A stretch of 64,000 bases of DNA, from contig JBFWXB010000017.1 of the NCBI GenBank assembly GCA_050187875.1, positions 27,164-91,163 of the forward strand. The letters are read 5' to 3'. The notes beneath the pieces are model-generated. The model was not told the DNA's origin. It saw nothing but the letters and a program-made list of their open reading frames with translations, and made no database searches. The position numbers were made by a program, and so were the translations under genes. How positions within the stretch are numbered: the first letter of the stretch is position 1; each line of letters begins with the position of its first letter. This DNA is from JAFKKS01 sp050187875 (GTDB lineage: Bacteria > Pseudomonadota > Alphaproteobacteria > Rhizobiales > Xanthobacteraceae). This document shows, piece by piece, positions 42,742 to 51,244 of this stretch.

Positions 42742-43076
42742 GAGAGTGGTCTTGAATAGAGGTACGCAGAACCGGCGCGGGTCTGCAACAAGATCACGGC
42801 AAGGTTGGAGTTGCTCCGAGCGTGTCGCCTTCGCATCTCCGATTGCGAGCGAGCTCCATCGCTGCAGTTCGAGCGATCGGGCGGCCGGGCCCCATCGCCG
42901 GCATTTCCGATTGGAGTGCGCACGTCGTTTGCTTCGTCGCCTCGGAATATTGCCGCGCTCGGCGGGAGTTCGTTCGGCGAAGGATCGAGCGAGATGCTCT
43001 GAGCGCGTCGCCTTTTGAACGTGCGTCCTCACGGTCGAATGAGGACTCTGCTTAGTCGATCGCCGTTGGAAAGCGC
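42742..43076. other. Leader between the metal ATPase and the FixK box, with an imperfect direct repeat
   Basis: This 335-base stretch upstream of the ATPase is open in the ATPase frame as far as 43032, but its translation is Arg/Ser-rich and unlike any ATPase domain. It holds a 19-base repeat differing at two positions, at 42813-42831 and 42997-43015 (core GTCGCCTT). It may be a long mRNA leader or decayed sequence. The distance from the FixK box (43077) to an ATG at 43032 would be workable, so a longer protein cannot be excluded. Confidence 0.4.
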
Positions 43077-43090
43077 TTGATGTACGTCAA
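43077..43090. promoter_or_regulatory. FixK/FNR box, TTGA-TGTACG-TCAA
   Basis: This exact palindrome is centred 64 bases before the Spy-like gene's ATG (43148), the classical activation distance. It also lies upstream of the leftward metal ATPase, so it may serve both. Confidence 0.7.
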
Positions 43091-43147
43091 AGACAGAGGG
43101 TTTCTGAAGACACAAATCTTCCTCAACCTGCGAAGGAGGATGTTGTG

Positions 43148-43642
43148 ATGTTATCCCGACAGTTGATCGTCGCGGCCGCGGCGAGCCTTTCGCTGATCCT
43201 GCCCGCAGCCGGACAACCCGCTGGCGGCCCGGGCTGGATGGGCCCCCAAATGATGATGGGGCCGGGCATGATGCGCGGGCCCGGTATGTGGGGCGCAGGA
43301 GGCATGTGCAGTCCGCGCATGGCCGGCCTTGCCGAGTGGCGGATCGATCAGATCGAGCGTGCTGTGAAGCCAACCGAGGCGCAGCAGGCGGCGCTGGCGG
43401 AGTTGCGCGCCGCCTCGGTCAAGGCGGCGGAAGGATTGACGGCGGCGTGCCCTAGAGAATTGCCCAAGACATCCGAGGAGCGTCTGGCCTTCATGGAGAA
43501 GCGGATGGACGCGATGCTACAAGCGCTCAAGACCGTGCGCCCAGCGTTCAGCGCATTTTACGCTTCGCTGGATGAGGGTCAGAAAGCGAGCCTCGACGAG
43601 GCGGGCCCGCGCCACTGGGGCTGGCGCCGATGGAATCGGTAA
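43148..43642 (+). CDS. Spy/CpxP-like exported protein (LTxxQ family)
   Basis: This 164-residue exported protein has a signal peptide ending in AAGQP and a Met/Gly/Pro-rich segment (MGPQMMMGPGMMRGPGMWG) that may bind copper or other soft metals. A helical domain follows (WRIDQIERAVKPTEAQQAALAEL) with the LTxxQ-like repeat of Spy/CpxP periplasmic chaperones and metal-stress proteins. GGAGGA lies seven bases before the ATG. A FixK box upstream and the divergent metal ATPase suggest joint control by low oxygen. Confidence 0.82.
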   Translation: MLSRQLIVAAAASLSLILPAAGQPAGGPGWMGPQMMMGPGMMRGPGMWGAGGMCSPRMAGLAEWRIDQIERAVKPTEAQQAALAELRAASVKAAEGLTAACPRELPKTSEERLAFMEKRMDAMLQALKTVRPAFSAFYASLDEGQKASLDEAGPRHWGWRRWNR

Positions 43643-43996
43643 TGCGTTCGCTCTTGTAAGCAAGGCGCATCGAAATCGTCTATGTGACGCGCGACTCGGT
43701 GACACGCCTGTTCGGACGCTCGGCGGCGATCGATAGTCTGTTAAATTTCGCGCGCGGCCACAGGTGTCTGATTGCCTGGGACGCCAACGGCGTGAGGTTC
43801 CAGAAGGTTTCGAATTCCTAGGCCGCCCGACTGTCTTCGTTATCAGATTCGCAAAGTTCGAGGCGGATTGCGGCTCTCACACTGAGTCGCTCTTTCTAAG
43901 GCGCTAGACTTTCGCTCGGCTTCGTCCGCCACCGCCATCGTGCGCGACCGCGCCAGATGGCGGGCTTCGAATTTTCAGCGCCGTTGGAGAGCGCGC
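43643..43996. other. Gap with a short decayed frame
   Basis: About 350 bases lie between the Spy-like gene and the acetate kinase remnant. A plus-strand frame without a start codon (about 43666-43821) encodes IEIVYVTRDSVTRLFGRSA...IAWDANGVRFQKV. It vaguely recalls small DUF1488-type proteins but is too short to assign. The rest shows nothing recognisable. Confidence 0.35.
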
Positions 43997-44283
43997 TCAC
44001 CCATGGCGCGCGCCCAGTACACGCTGCGTGTGTTTCGCAATGACGACATTTTCGTCCGTCGGCAACACGTAAACCAACACCTTGGATGCCGGCGATGAAA
44101 TGCGCAGGGCGTTACGCGCATTGGCCTCCTCGTCCAAGACGATCCCGAGCCATTCCGAGAGTCGGCACACGCCAGTGCGAACCTCGCTTGCGTTCTCGCC
44201 AATCCCACCGGTGAAGACAAGGGCATCGGCCCCGCTAAGTGAGGCCGCAAGGGAGCCGAGCTCGCGCGCAATTGCGAAACGAC
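43997..44283 (-). pseudogene. ackA: Acetate kinase 3' remnant
   Basis: The minus strand encodes the last ~95 residues of acetate kinase: ARELGSLAASLSGADALVFTGGIGENASEVR...SSPASKVLVYVLPTDENVVIAKHTQRVL. The family block FTGGIGEN is intact, but the first three quarters of the enzyme, including the substrate-binding N-terminal domain, are absent. Homology ends at about base 44283, exactly where a hydantoinase B remnant begins on the other strand. In related low-oxygen clusters ackA sits with phosphoketolase, so this is the broken edge of that block. Confidence 0.85.
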
Positions 44284-44613
44284 ACGGGCGGCGTCGTCGA
44301 CGCGGACTTCTTCGGTTCCCGAACGAGCATTGCCGCGCGGGGCTTTGGTGGCGGAAATCCGGGAAGTCTGCGGCTGCTGTCGCTCGACGGGCAGCCTGCG
44401 TCTCCAAAATCCCGCATCAACTTCAAACCAGGCTCTATCATTGAGCTTCAGGAAGCCGGCGGGGGTGGTTTCGGGGACCCGTATAAGCGCGCCGTTTCGC
44501 ATGTCGAGCGCGATCTAAATGCCGGCTTGGTGACAGAGCGTTATCTTCGCAGTCATTACCCACAACAATTTCTCGCACTCGAACTTGGGGAGGGCAAGAA
44601 GTCGCCCCTCTAA
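44284..44613 (+). pseudogene. Hydantoinase B/oxoprolinase 3' remnant
   Basis: The plus strand encodes the C-terminal ~110 residues of a HyuB-like protein: VVDADFFGSRTSIAARGFGGGNPGS, SRINFKPGSIIELQEAGGGGFGDPYKRA and ERDLNAGLVTERYLRSHYP. There is no start or catalytic body. It is not a copy of the intact gene at 47349, whose C-terminus differs. It directly abuts the acetate kinase remnant, and the DHDPS-family gene follows 122 bases later, so the broken gene was probably part of the same catabolic module. Confidence 0.82.
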
Positions 44614-44735
44614 AGCGCGGCGCATGGCCCGGACAGTCGCGACATGCCTGGTTTCGAATTCACAAACGCAAAAGCGCGGCGGTGAGAAATCGAACGGCCG
44701 AGCCGCGCATTTTTATCTGCAAGGAGAAGTGAGAG

Positions 44736-45629
44736 ATGGCTTACAGCCCCAAAGGTGTTTACACGGCAATCGTTACGCCGCTGACGAAGGACGATGAGTT
44801 TGACGAACCGACGTTTCGCAAGCTCATTGACTTTCAAGTGCGGGAAGGCGCTGCCGGCGTGCTCGTGATCGGTGGTAGCGGTGAATTCGTCAGTTTCACG
44901 CCGTCCGAGCGGCAAAAAATCGTCGATGTTGCCGTCGATCAGACGGCGCGACGCATTCCGGTCATTGTCGGAGCGCTGGCGCCTGGAACGAGAGAAGTGC
45001 AGGATACAGTGCGTTATGCCGAGAAGGCAGGCGCCGACGCAGTTCTGATCCTGCCATCTTACTATATCAAAGCGAGCCCGGCCGGCATCCAGGAGCATTT
45101 TGTGCGCGTTGCAGACGCGACGTCCCTTCCGATCGTGGCATATAACAACGCCGGACGGACGGGGATCAATCTCGATGCGGCCCTACTTGAAAAGCTTGCA
45201 ACGATTCCTTCGGTCGTCGCACTCAAGGAGTGCGAACGCGATCTTGCAATAATCTCGTCCAAGATTGCCGCGGTGGGAGAGCGGATTGCGATTCTGTCGG
45301 GGGATGACGATCTTGGTTGCCCGACGTTTCTCCTGGGAAGTCCTGGTGGAATTTTCACGACCGCCAATCTGGTGCCGGCTTTCCACCGAGGACTGTTCGA
45401 GGCCGCGGCGACTGGGAACGTAGCGCTAGCACGAAAGGCGCACTACGCCTTGATGCCGTTGATGGAGGCGCTGTACACGGCGAACCACCCCGCCCCCCTC
45501 AAGGAGGCCATGGCGTTTGTCGGACATCCGGTCGGTCCGGCCCGCTCTCCTTTGCAGCGGGCGAGCAGCGAGACATTGCAGAAAGCGAAGGCTGCTTTGG
45601 AGAAGCTAGCGGCCTTCACGTTCAAGTGA
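44736..45629 (+). CDS. DHDPS/N-acetylneuraminate lyase family protein
   Basis: This is a 297-residue TIM-barrel aldolase/lyase of the dihydrodipicolinate synthase family. The Schiff-base lysine lies in VALKECERD and the catalytic tyrosine in PIVAYNNAGRTG; GGSGEF stands where DapA has GTTGE(S/A). The location among hydantoinase and transport genes, away from lysine genes, suggests a catabolic lyase rather than DapA itself. AAGGAGAAG precedes the ATG, and an intrinsic terminator follows the stop. Confidence 0.9.
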   Translation: MAYSPKGVYTAIVTPLTKDDEFDEPTFRKLIDFQVREGAAGVLVIGGSGEFVSFTPSERQKIVDVAVDQTARRIPVIVGALAPGTREVQDTVRYAEKAGADAVLILPSYYIKASPAGIQEHFVRVADATSLPIVAYNNAGRTGINLDAALLEKLATIPSVVALKECERDLAIISSKIAAVGERIAILSGDDDLGCPTFLLGSPGGIFTTANLVPAFHRGLFEAAATGNVALARKAHYALMPLMEALYTANHPAPLKEAMAFVGHPVGPARSPLQRASSETLQKAKAALEKLAAFTFK

Positions 45630-45671
45630 GCGTCGCCTTCTCAGGCATCGATTGATCGAATCATAAGTCAA

Positions 45672-45707
45672 GGAGCCGCTCCAAGAGAGCGGCTCCTTTT
45701 ATTTTTC
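45672..45707 (+). terminator. Intrinsic terminator
   Basis: GGAGCCGCT and AGCGGCTCC form a perfect nine-pair stem with a seven-base loop (45672-45696), followed by TTTTATTTTTC. It lies about 42 bases after the lyase stop and would end that transcript. Confidence 0.9.
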
Positions 45708-45800
45708 TCTTATAGGCAGCTATATACGGGCGCTCTGCGCGCCCAATGTCCAGCGAGAGTAAACTGGCCGCGTGCTTCCGGCATCGTTCTGAGACAGCCA

Positions 45801-46175
45801 TCACTGAACGAGATGATACGCCTTTGAGGTGATCAGCCATCGGCCATCGATCTTGTGATAGGCGAGGTAGTCGATGAACACGGCCGCGCCGATGCGCACC
45901 TTGACCTTGGCCAGCGCCTGCGTATCGGACGCGGCGTCGACCAACAGAACCTCCTCCTCGCGCTTGGCGCCAGTGGATTTGGGAGACTGACGCTCAGAGA
46001 GGATGTGCTTGTATTTCGCCGCCGGCCACATGGTCATCTGGCCTTCGCGGAAGCCGTGCAATTGAGCGGTGTCGCGAAAGACGTTGTCGAATTTGGTGAT
46101 GTCACAATCGTACATGAGGTCGAAGTAATTTTTTATCGCCGCCTCGACGTCTTTCTTCGTTTGATGTTCGGACAT
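45801..46175 (-). CDS. NTF2/SnoaL-like protein
   Basis: This 124-residue protein has the NTF2-like cone fold pattern of the lumazine-binding/DUF4440 group (AAIKNYFDLMYDCDITKFDNVFRDTAQLHGF...KVRIGAAVFIDYLAYHKIDGRWLITSKAYH). Members are small isomerases, hydrolases or binding proteins. GGAG lies before the ATG at 46175; longer frames upstream look non-coding. It is the last gene of the leftward hyuA-hyuB-M24 operon. Its substrate is unknown. Confidence 0.8.
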   Translation of the reverse strand: MSEHQTKKDVEAAIKNYFDLMYDCDITKFDNVFRDTAQLHGFREGQMTMWPAAKYKHILSERQSPKSTGAKREEEVLLVDAASDTQALAKVKVRIGAAVFIDYLAYHKIDGRWLITSKAYHLVQ

Positions 46176-46206
46176 GGATGTCTCCATTACTCTCTGTGAC
46201 GTGTGC

Positions 46207-47352
46207 TCAATCGATAACGAACATCTCGGTGGTGTCGAAATCCGGCGAAAGCAGTTCCGGCGCACCGTCCGTGATGAGAAAAATATCCTGGCAATGCCAG
46301 TGATCCACGATGGGCTCGAGTGCCACTACCATGCCCATTTGCAACGGTACGGTGTTGCCGGGGCAGAAGATTGGATTCTGCTGGTGCCACCAGGCGCCGA
46401 TGCTATGGCCGACAAGACCCACAGTGTAGGACCAGCCGATTTTTGCGAAGCGTCGAACGACAAATTCGTATAGCTCTCCAGTCGTTGCGCCCGGCCGAAG
46501 ACGTTCTGCCGTCTCGCGGTAGATTTCGTGATAATGCGCATAATCGGAGCGCTGCTTGTCGCTTGGCTTGCCAATGACGGCGTTACGGCTCTGGTGTCCG
46601 GGGTAGCCGCGCAGATAAGCGAGATAGTCGGTACGCACGATATCACTGCGCTTGAAGGTGAAATCGCTTTCCCCGCAATAGATGATGGGATTGCGGTGCG
46701 AGTTGAGAATACCGTGAGCGAACTCGGCTCCTTGTGCCAAGCATCCACCGATTAGACGCCCATGTACTTGAGTTTCGCTTTCACCAGCTTTGATGGTCGG
46801 AAAGACGTCAGAAAACACCCTATCGAGTAGTTTGGCGCCATTTCGAAATCGCTCGATCTCGGCCGCCGTTTTGATCCAACGCGCTTCATCAAGCATGTCG
46901 GTAGCATCGACCATGGTGAGAGCGGGCAGTTGTCTTTTCAGGTCAGCCCAATAACCGGCGCCGATGAAATTGATGTCGAAGCCGACGCGCGCTTTCGCGA
47001 GCCCCAGCCGGCCAATAACCTTGCCGACGCGATCGAACAACGACTCCGCGTAGCCGTTATAGACCTCCACGTCGCTGATCCATGAATCGCGACGGGTGGC
47101 GCCAGCCGCAGTTGTGTCCACCACAAAAACAGGCGCTGCCCCACGGGGCCAGACGACGGCAACGCCGCGTGGCGAGCCTGAGAGGTCGAGATGCCGCGCG
47201 AGCGTGCCGTGATAGGAGATGCCTGCGAGGTAGCTAACGTTGAGTCCGCCGCGGACGACAACGGCGGCGAGGTCATCCCTCTCCATCAGAGTATGCAGGC
47301 GCTCGATGTTGACAGTTTCGGAACTCGGCCGTGTGGCTTCATTGACAGTCAT
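46207..47352 (-). CDS. M24-family protein, creatinase-like with altered metal site
   Basis: This 381-residue protein has the M24 (creatinase/prolidase) pita-bread fold: an N-terminal creatinase domain and a C-terminal domain with GHSIGAWWH and VVALEPIV. Several dinuclear-metal ligands are changed. Where peptidases have D-x(10)-D, this has D-x(10)-H (TDYLAYLRGYPGHQ), and the final E-D motif reads CQDIFLIT. It may be a metal-free amidinohydrolase or ectoine-hydrolase-like enzyme, or another C-N hydrolase. It overlaps hyuB by four bases, so it probably acts on the same compound. Confidence 0.87.
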   Translation of the reverse strand: MTVNEATRPSSETVNIERLHTLMERDDLAAVVVRGGLNVSYLAGISYHGTLARHLDLSGSPRGVAVVWPRGAAPVFVVDTTAAGATRRDSWISDVEVYNGYAESLFDRVGKVIGRLGLAKARVGFDINFIGAGYWADLKRQLPALTMVDATDMLDEARWIKTAAEIERFRNGAKLLDRVFSDVFPTIKAGESETQVHGRLIGGCLAQGAEFAHGILNSHRNPIIYCGESDFTFKRSDIVRTDYLAYLRGYPGHQSRNAVIGKPSDKQRSDYAHYHEIYRETAERLRPGATTGELYEFVVRRFAKIGWSYTVGLVGHSIGAWWHQQNPIFCPGNTVPLQMGMVVALEPIVDHWHCQDIFLITDGAPELLSPDFDTTEMFVID

Positions 47353-49076
47353 TGGGTTTGTCTCAACCTCGCGGTTTCCGTTTCGTCCACATTACGTCCG
47401 TCATTCATGAGCGCGACGCCGTACAGCTCGCGCGCGGCCTTGACGCTGACGATTTCGTCACGGACGTCGCGCAGCACTAGCGCCGCATCACGGGCTTTAG
47501 GGTCACCCCAACCGCCTCCTGCGGGCGAATCGATCTGGACTTCGACGGCATCGAGCCATCCGGTGCCGAACTGCGGTGGAATCCAGACGGTGCCATCCGG
47601 ATGAACGAAGCGGACGGCGCCGGCGGCCCCCGTCGTTCCACCATGGGTTCCAAAACCCGATGGCGTGCGCTGCCCTTCGCCGCGGAAGGCATACTCCGCG
47701 CGCTCATGCACGCGCGCGCGATAACTGACGCCGGCGCCGCCGCGATATTGGCCCGCACCAGCGCTGTCGCAACGGAGCTCATGCTGCAAGAACTCGACCG
47801 GATACAGCTGCTCGTAGGTCTCGCAGTTAGGGACCGTTAGCTTGCCCAGGCTATTGAGCGGCCCAATCTGTTCAAAGCCATCGCGGCCTTTCACGGCGCC
47901 GGCGGCCGGTAAGCCACCCCAGTGGTACATCACGTAAGTGCTGCCCGAGGGCGTCGGCCCCGCCATGTTGCAATGACTGATCTTGCCCCAGCCGGCACAA
48001 GCGCGTTCTGGCGCGGCCTGTGCCAAAGCCTTCCAACATGCATGGATGATTTCATGCGCGGGCAGGACGGTGCACATCGTCACCGGCGCTGGCGGCTTTG
48101 GATTCAGGATTGAGCCGAGCGGCGCGTTGATGTCGAGGCAGCGATATGTGCCTTCGTTGCGCGGAATGTCCGGGTCGAGGAACGACGTCAGCGCGACATA
48201 GGTCGCGGACCGGGTGTTGCTCAGCGAGCTGTTCTTGAAGCCCTTTATTTGAGGATCGGTTCCCTCGTAATCGAACCGCAGCGAGTCACCCTTCTTCGTG
48301 ACGGTGACGCGTATCCAGACGTCCCGCGCCTCGAAGCAATCGTTGTCCGTCATTTCCTCGCCGTAGTAGGTGCCGTCTGGAAGTTCCAGCACGGCCGTCC
48401 GCATGCGTCGCTCCGCATAGTCGAGGATGCCGTCGAAATAGCGCTTGCGATCACGTGGCCCGAGATCGGCCGCGAGCGCTTCGATCTGCGTGGCCCCGAT
48501 CTGGGTGGAACCGAGCATTGCCAATAGGTCACCGTCCAGCAAGTCTGGGCAGCGGCTGTTGAGGAGCAGGAGGCCCCAGAGATCCTTGCGGAGGTGGCCT
48601 CGCTCGATCAACCGGAGCGGAGGAAGACGGATTCCCTCATGGAAAATCTCCGTGGCCGCGGGGTTGTAGGTGCCAGCTACGCCGCCGCCAATGTCCGATT
48701 GATGCGCGCGGTTGCACACGAACGCGTAAAGTTCGCCATCGACGAATACAGGGCGGGAAATGACCCAGTCGGGAAGGTGATTGCCGCCGGCTGCATAGGG
48801 GTCGCTTGAGATGAAGACGTCGCCGGGCTCGATCCGGTCGAAGAATTTTAACAGCGCTTCGACGATCATCCCTCCGCCGCCGGTGTGAATCGGTATACCG
48901 TCGGCCTGGCTGATGAGACGGCCCGTCGCATCGGTGAGGAAGCAGGAGAAATCGTGGCTTTGCGTGAAGATCGGGCTGCGGGCGGCGCGCATCATCACCT
49001 GGCCCATGCGCTCGGCGATATGGTCGACGTGCTTTTGAATGAGCGCGAGAGTGACGGGGTCGAGGTTACCGGTCAC
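47349..49076 (-). CDS. hyuB: Hydantoinase B / oxoprolinase beta subunit
   Basis: This 575-residue protein has the HyuB/5-oxoprolinase beta fold, with LALIQKHVDHIAERMG at the N-terminus, SSDPYAAGGNHLPDW in the middle, and EVQIDSPAGGGWGDPKARD at the C-terminus. With HyuA it forms an ATP-dependent hydrolase for cyclic amides such as hydantoins, oxoproline or N-methylhydantoin; the exact substrate is not visible. Four-base overlaps with hyuA and the M24 gene indicate one operon. Confidence 0.93.
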   Translation of the reverse strand: MTGNLDPVTLALIQKHVDHIAERMGQVMMRAARSPIFTQSHDFSCFLTDATGRLISQADGIPIHTGGGGMIVEALLKFFDRIEPGDVFISSDPYAAGGNHLPDWVISRPVFVDGELYAFVCNRAHQSDIGGGVAGTYNPAATEIFHEGIRLPPLRLIERGHLRKDLWGLLLLNSRCPDLLDGDLLAMLGSTQIGATQIEALAADLGPRDRKRYFDGILDYAERRMRTAVLELPDGTYYGEEMTDNDCFEARDVWIRVTVTKKGDSLRFDYEGTDPQIKGFKNSSLSNTRSATYVALTSFLDPDIPRNEGTYRCLDINAPLGSILNPKPPAPVTMCTVLPAHEIIHACWKALAQAAPERACAGWGKISHCNMAGPTPSGSTYVMYHWGGLPAAGAVKGRDGFEQIGPLNSLGKLTVPNCETYEQLYPVEFLQHELRCDSAGAGQYRGGAGVSYRARVHERAEYAFRGEGQRTPSGFGTHGGTTGAAGAVRFVHPDGTVWIPPQFGTGWLDAVEVQIDSPAGGGWGDPKARDAALVLRDVRDEIVSVKAARELYGVALMNDGRNVDETETARLRQTQ

Positions 49077-51172
49077 CGCGCGCTGTCCTTGCTGTCGAAT
49101 GTGATGAAATAGTTGCCGAGCGTGTCAACGGTGCAGAGATCGCCCGGTTCGACGACGATACAGGTCGTCTTTTCTTCGATAATGGCGGGGCCGCTGATGG
49201 AGGCGCCCGGACGCATGTCCTCTCCCGCATAGATTCGGGTCGTTACGCACCTTCCGCTGCTTTCGAAGTAGACGCTTCGCTCGCCGCTCGAGCTTACGGA
49301 CGCGGCGGCGGCCTGTTCGGCGCGCAGACGGATGGGGGAGAGCGACCCCACGCCGGTCACGCGCACGCCGGCAACCTCGATGGACGCGCCTTCATCGCGG
49401 TGGCCATACATGCGTTCGTGCGCCGCATGGAAATCGTGCACGATCTCGGGCCATGCTAACGTCGCCGTGTCGGACATGGCGACCCGCAGAGTGCCGACTT
49501 GCCCTGGGTGGCGCAATTCGAGTTCGCGAATGCTGCTGATTTCATCGGCTCGAAACCCGTCGGAGGCGAGCTGCCGGTTTGCCTCTGTTTCCAGTGCTTT
49601 GATCACGCTGCTCATCCGCTCGACGGCAGAGGGACCGCCTGGGTAGAAAAGTGCTCGGCCGAAGTCGTGTTTGATGGGCGCGTTGAGCATTCCGAGCGCG
49701 CAGAAGGTGCCGGCCAGCCGCGGTACATACACCGAGGGGCTGCCAAGCTTCCGGCCCACCGCCGAGCCGTGCATCGGCCCGGCGCCGCCGGCCGCGACGA
49801 GAATGAACTTCCGTGGATCATGTCCTCGCTCTGCGCTAATTTTTTGCACCGCATGGAAGAGCTGCTGTTCGACGAGCCGCAGAATCCCGGCGGCCGCGGC
49901 TTCGACGGAGATCTTGAGCGGTATCGCCAGGTGGCGCTCGATCGCTTGCGCGGCCAGGGCAAGGTCGAGTGTCCGGCCGCCTGCGAGAGGGCCGGGCCGC
50001 AAGCGTCCGAGGACAAGCTGCGCGTCGGTAACGGTCGGAAGTTCGCCGCCGTGCCCGTAGGCTGCGGGGCCCGGTTCCGCGCCGGCGCCGTGCGGGCCGG
50101 CGAACATCATGCCGCCTTTGTCGATGCCAGCGATCGTCCCGCCGCCCGCTCCGATGCTATGAATCTCGATGCTGGGGAGGGCGACGTGATAGCCGCCGAG
50201 TTCGAACTCGGACGCCATTTCCGCGCCATCCTCGGAGATGAGCATTACATCGCAGCTCGTTCCGCCGATCTCCATAGACAGCATTTTCGACCGATCGAAC
50301 GCGCCTGCGTAAAGCGACAACGCGCCGACGCCGGCAGCCGGCCCCGAAAGCAGGAGCGAGACCGGGCGCTCCTCCACCTTCTCGATGGTGAGTGAGCCGC
50401 CGTTGTTCTGCACGACGAGCAAAGGGGCCTCGAGGCCCCCTTTCTTGAGAGCGCGCGATAGCCGCTTCATATAGGTGACGATGCGCGGCGCGATATAGGC
50501 GTTGAGCACGGCCGTGGAACTGCGCTCGTACTCGCCCATGACGTGCGAGATTTGGCTCGACAGCGATATCCATGCGTCTGGATATTCCGCCGCGATGATC
50601 TCGCCGACCTCCGCTTCGTGCGCGCCGTTCAGGAAACTGTTGTAGAGGCAGACGGCGATGGAGCGCACGCCCTCTTCCTTAAAGTGGCGGATCGCATGCC
50701 TTACATCCTCAGCGTTAAGCGGTGCCGTCTCTTTGCCGTGCCGGTCGATGCGACCTGAGACGGGAAGCCGCAGATAGCGCGGCGACAGCACCGGCGGATA
50801 GGCGACGCGATGATCCCACGCGTTCTTGCGGATGCCGCGGCGGATTTCGATACTGTCGCGGAAGCCGCGCGTGACCAGCATTCCGACAGGCTCGCCCTTG
50901 CGCTCCAGGATGACATTGGTGGCGACCGTTGACGCATGAACGAAGCGGTTGCAATTGCTGAGTAAATCTCTTGCGCCCAGCGAAAGATCGGCGGCCGCTT
51001 TGTCGATCGCCGCGAGCACGCCTTCACTCGGATCGCGCGGTGTCGAAGGCACTTTGGCGACGCTAAGTGTGCCGGCGCTATCGACCATTACCAGGTCGGT
51101 AAAGGTCCCGCCGACATCGACGCCAATGCGCCACGGCGGCCGAAGGGAATTCGCGTTTGTTGTCGTGGACAT
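49073..51172 (-). CDS. hyuA: Hydantoinase A / oxoprolinase alpha subunit
   Basis: This is a 699-residue ATP-binding subunit of the HyuA family. The N-terminal actin-like ATPase part begins GVDVGGTFTDLVMV, with HASTVATNVILERKG and SLLLSGPAAGVGA following. The start at 51172 (MSTTTNANS) fits the family better than the upstream ATG at 51202. It is divergent from the binding-protein gene, and the operator candidate at 51245-51274 lies between. hyuB follows with a four-base overlap. Confidence 0.93.
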   Translation of the reverse strand: MSTTTNANSLRPPWRIGVDVGGTFTDLVMVDSAGTLSVAKVPSTPRDPSEGVLAAIDKAAADLSLGARDLLSNCNRFVHASTVATNVILERKGEPVGMLVTRGFRDSIEIRRGIRKNAWDHRVAYPPVLSPRYLRLPVSGRIDRHGKETAPLNAEDVRHAIRHFKEEGVRSIAVCLYNSFLNGAHEAEVGEIIAAEYPDAWISLSSQISHVMGEYERSSTAVLNAYIAPRIVTYMKRLSRALKKGGLEAPLLVVQNNGGSLTIEKVEERPVSLLLSGPAAGVGALSLYAGAFDRSKMLSMEIGGTSCDVMLISEDGAEMASEFELGGYHVALPSIEIHSIGAGGGTIAGIDKGGMMFAGPHGAGAEPGPAAYGHGGELPTVTDAQLVLGRLRPGPLAGGRTLDLALAAQAIERHLAIPLKISVEAAAAGILRLVEQQLFHAVQKISAERGHDPRKFILVAAGGAGPMHGSAVGRKLGSPSVYVPRLAGTFCALGMLNAPIKHDFGRALFYPGGPSAVERMSSVIKALETEANRQLASDGFRADEISSIRELELRHPGQVGTLRVAMSDTATLAWPEIVHDFHAAHERMYGHRDEGASIEVAGVRVTGVGSLSPIRLRAEQAAAASVSSSGERSVYFESSGRCVTTRIYAGEDMRPGASISGPAIIEEKTTCIVVEPGDLCTVDTLGNYFITFDSKDSAR

Positions 51173-51244
51173 TTCCGGGCGAACTGGGTGGGGCCTGCGC
51201 AAAGTGCGCGGATTTTAAGCAGGCGAGTCCGAAGCCAACCAGCA

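Noticed and set aside
44736..45629. dapA (lysine synthesis) call
   Set aside because: The gene lies in a catabolic/import module and has GGSGEF in place of the usual GTTGE block, so only the family call is safe.
49499..50395. 298-codon plus-strand frame inside hyuA
   Set aside because: It lies antisense to a clear HyuA gene and has no start context or domain.
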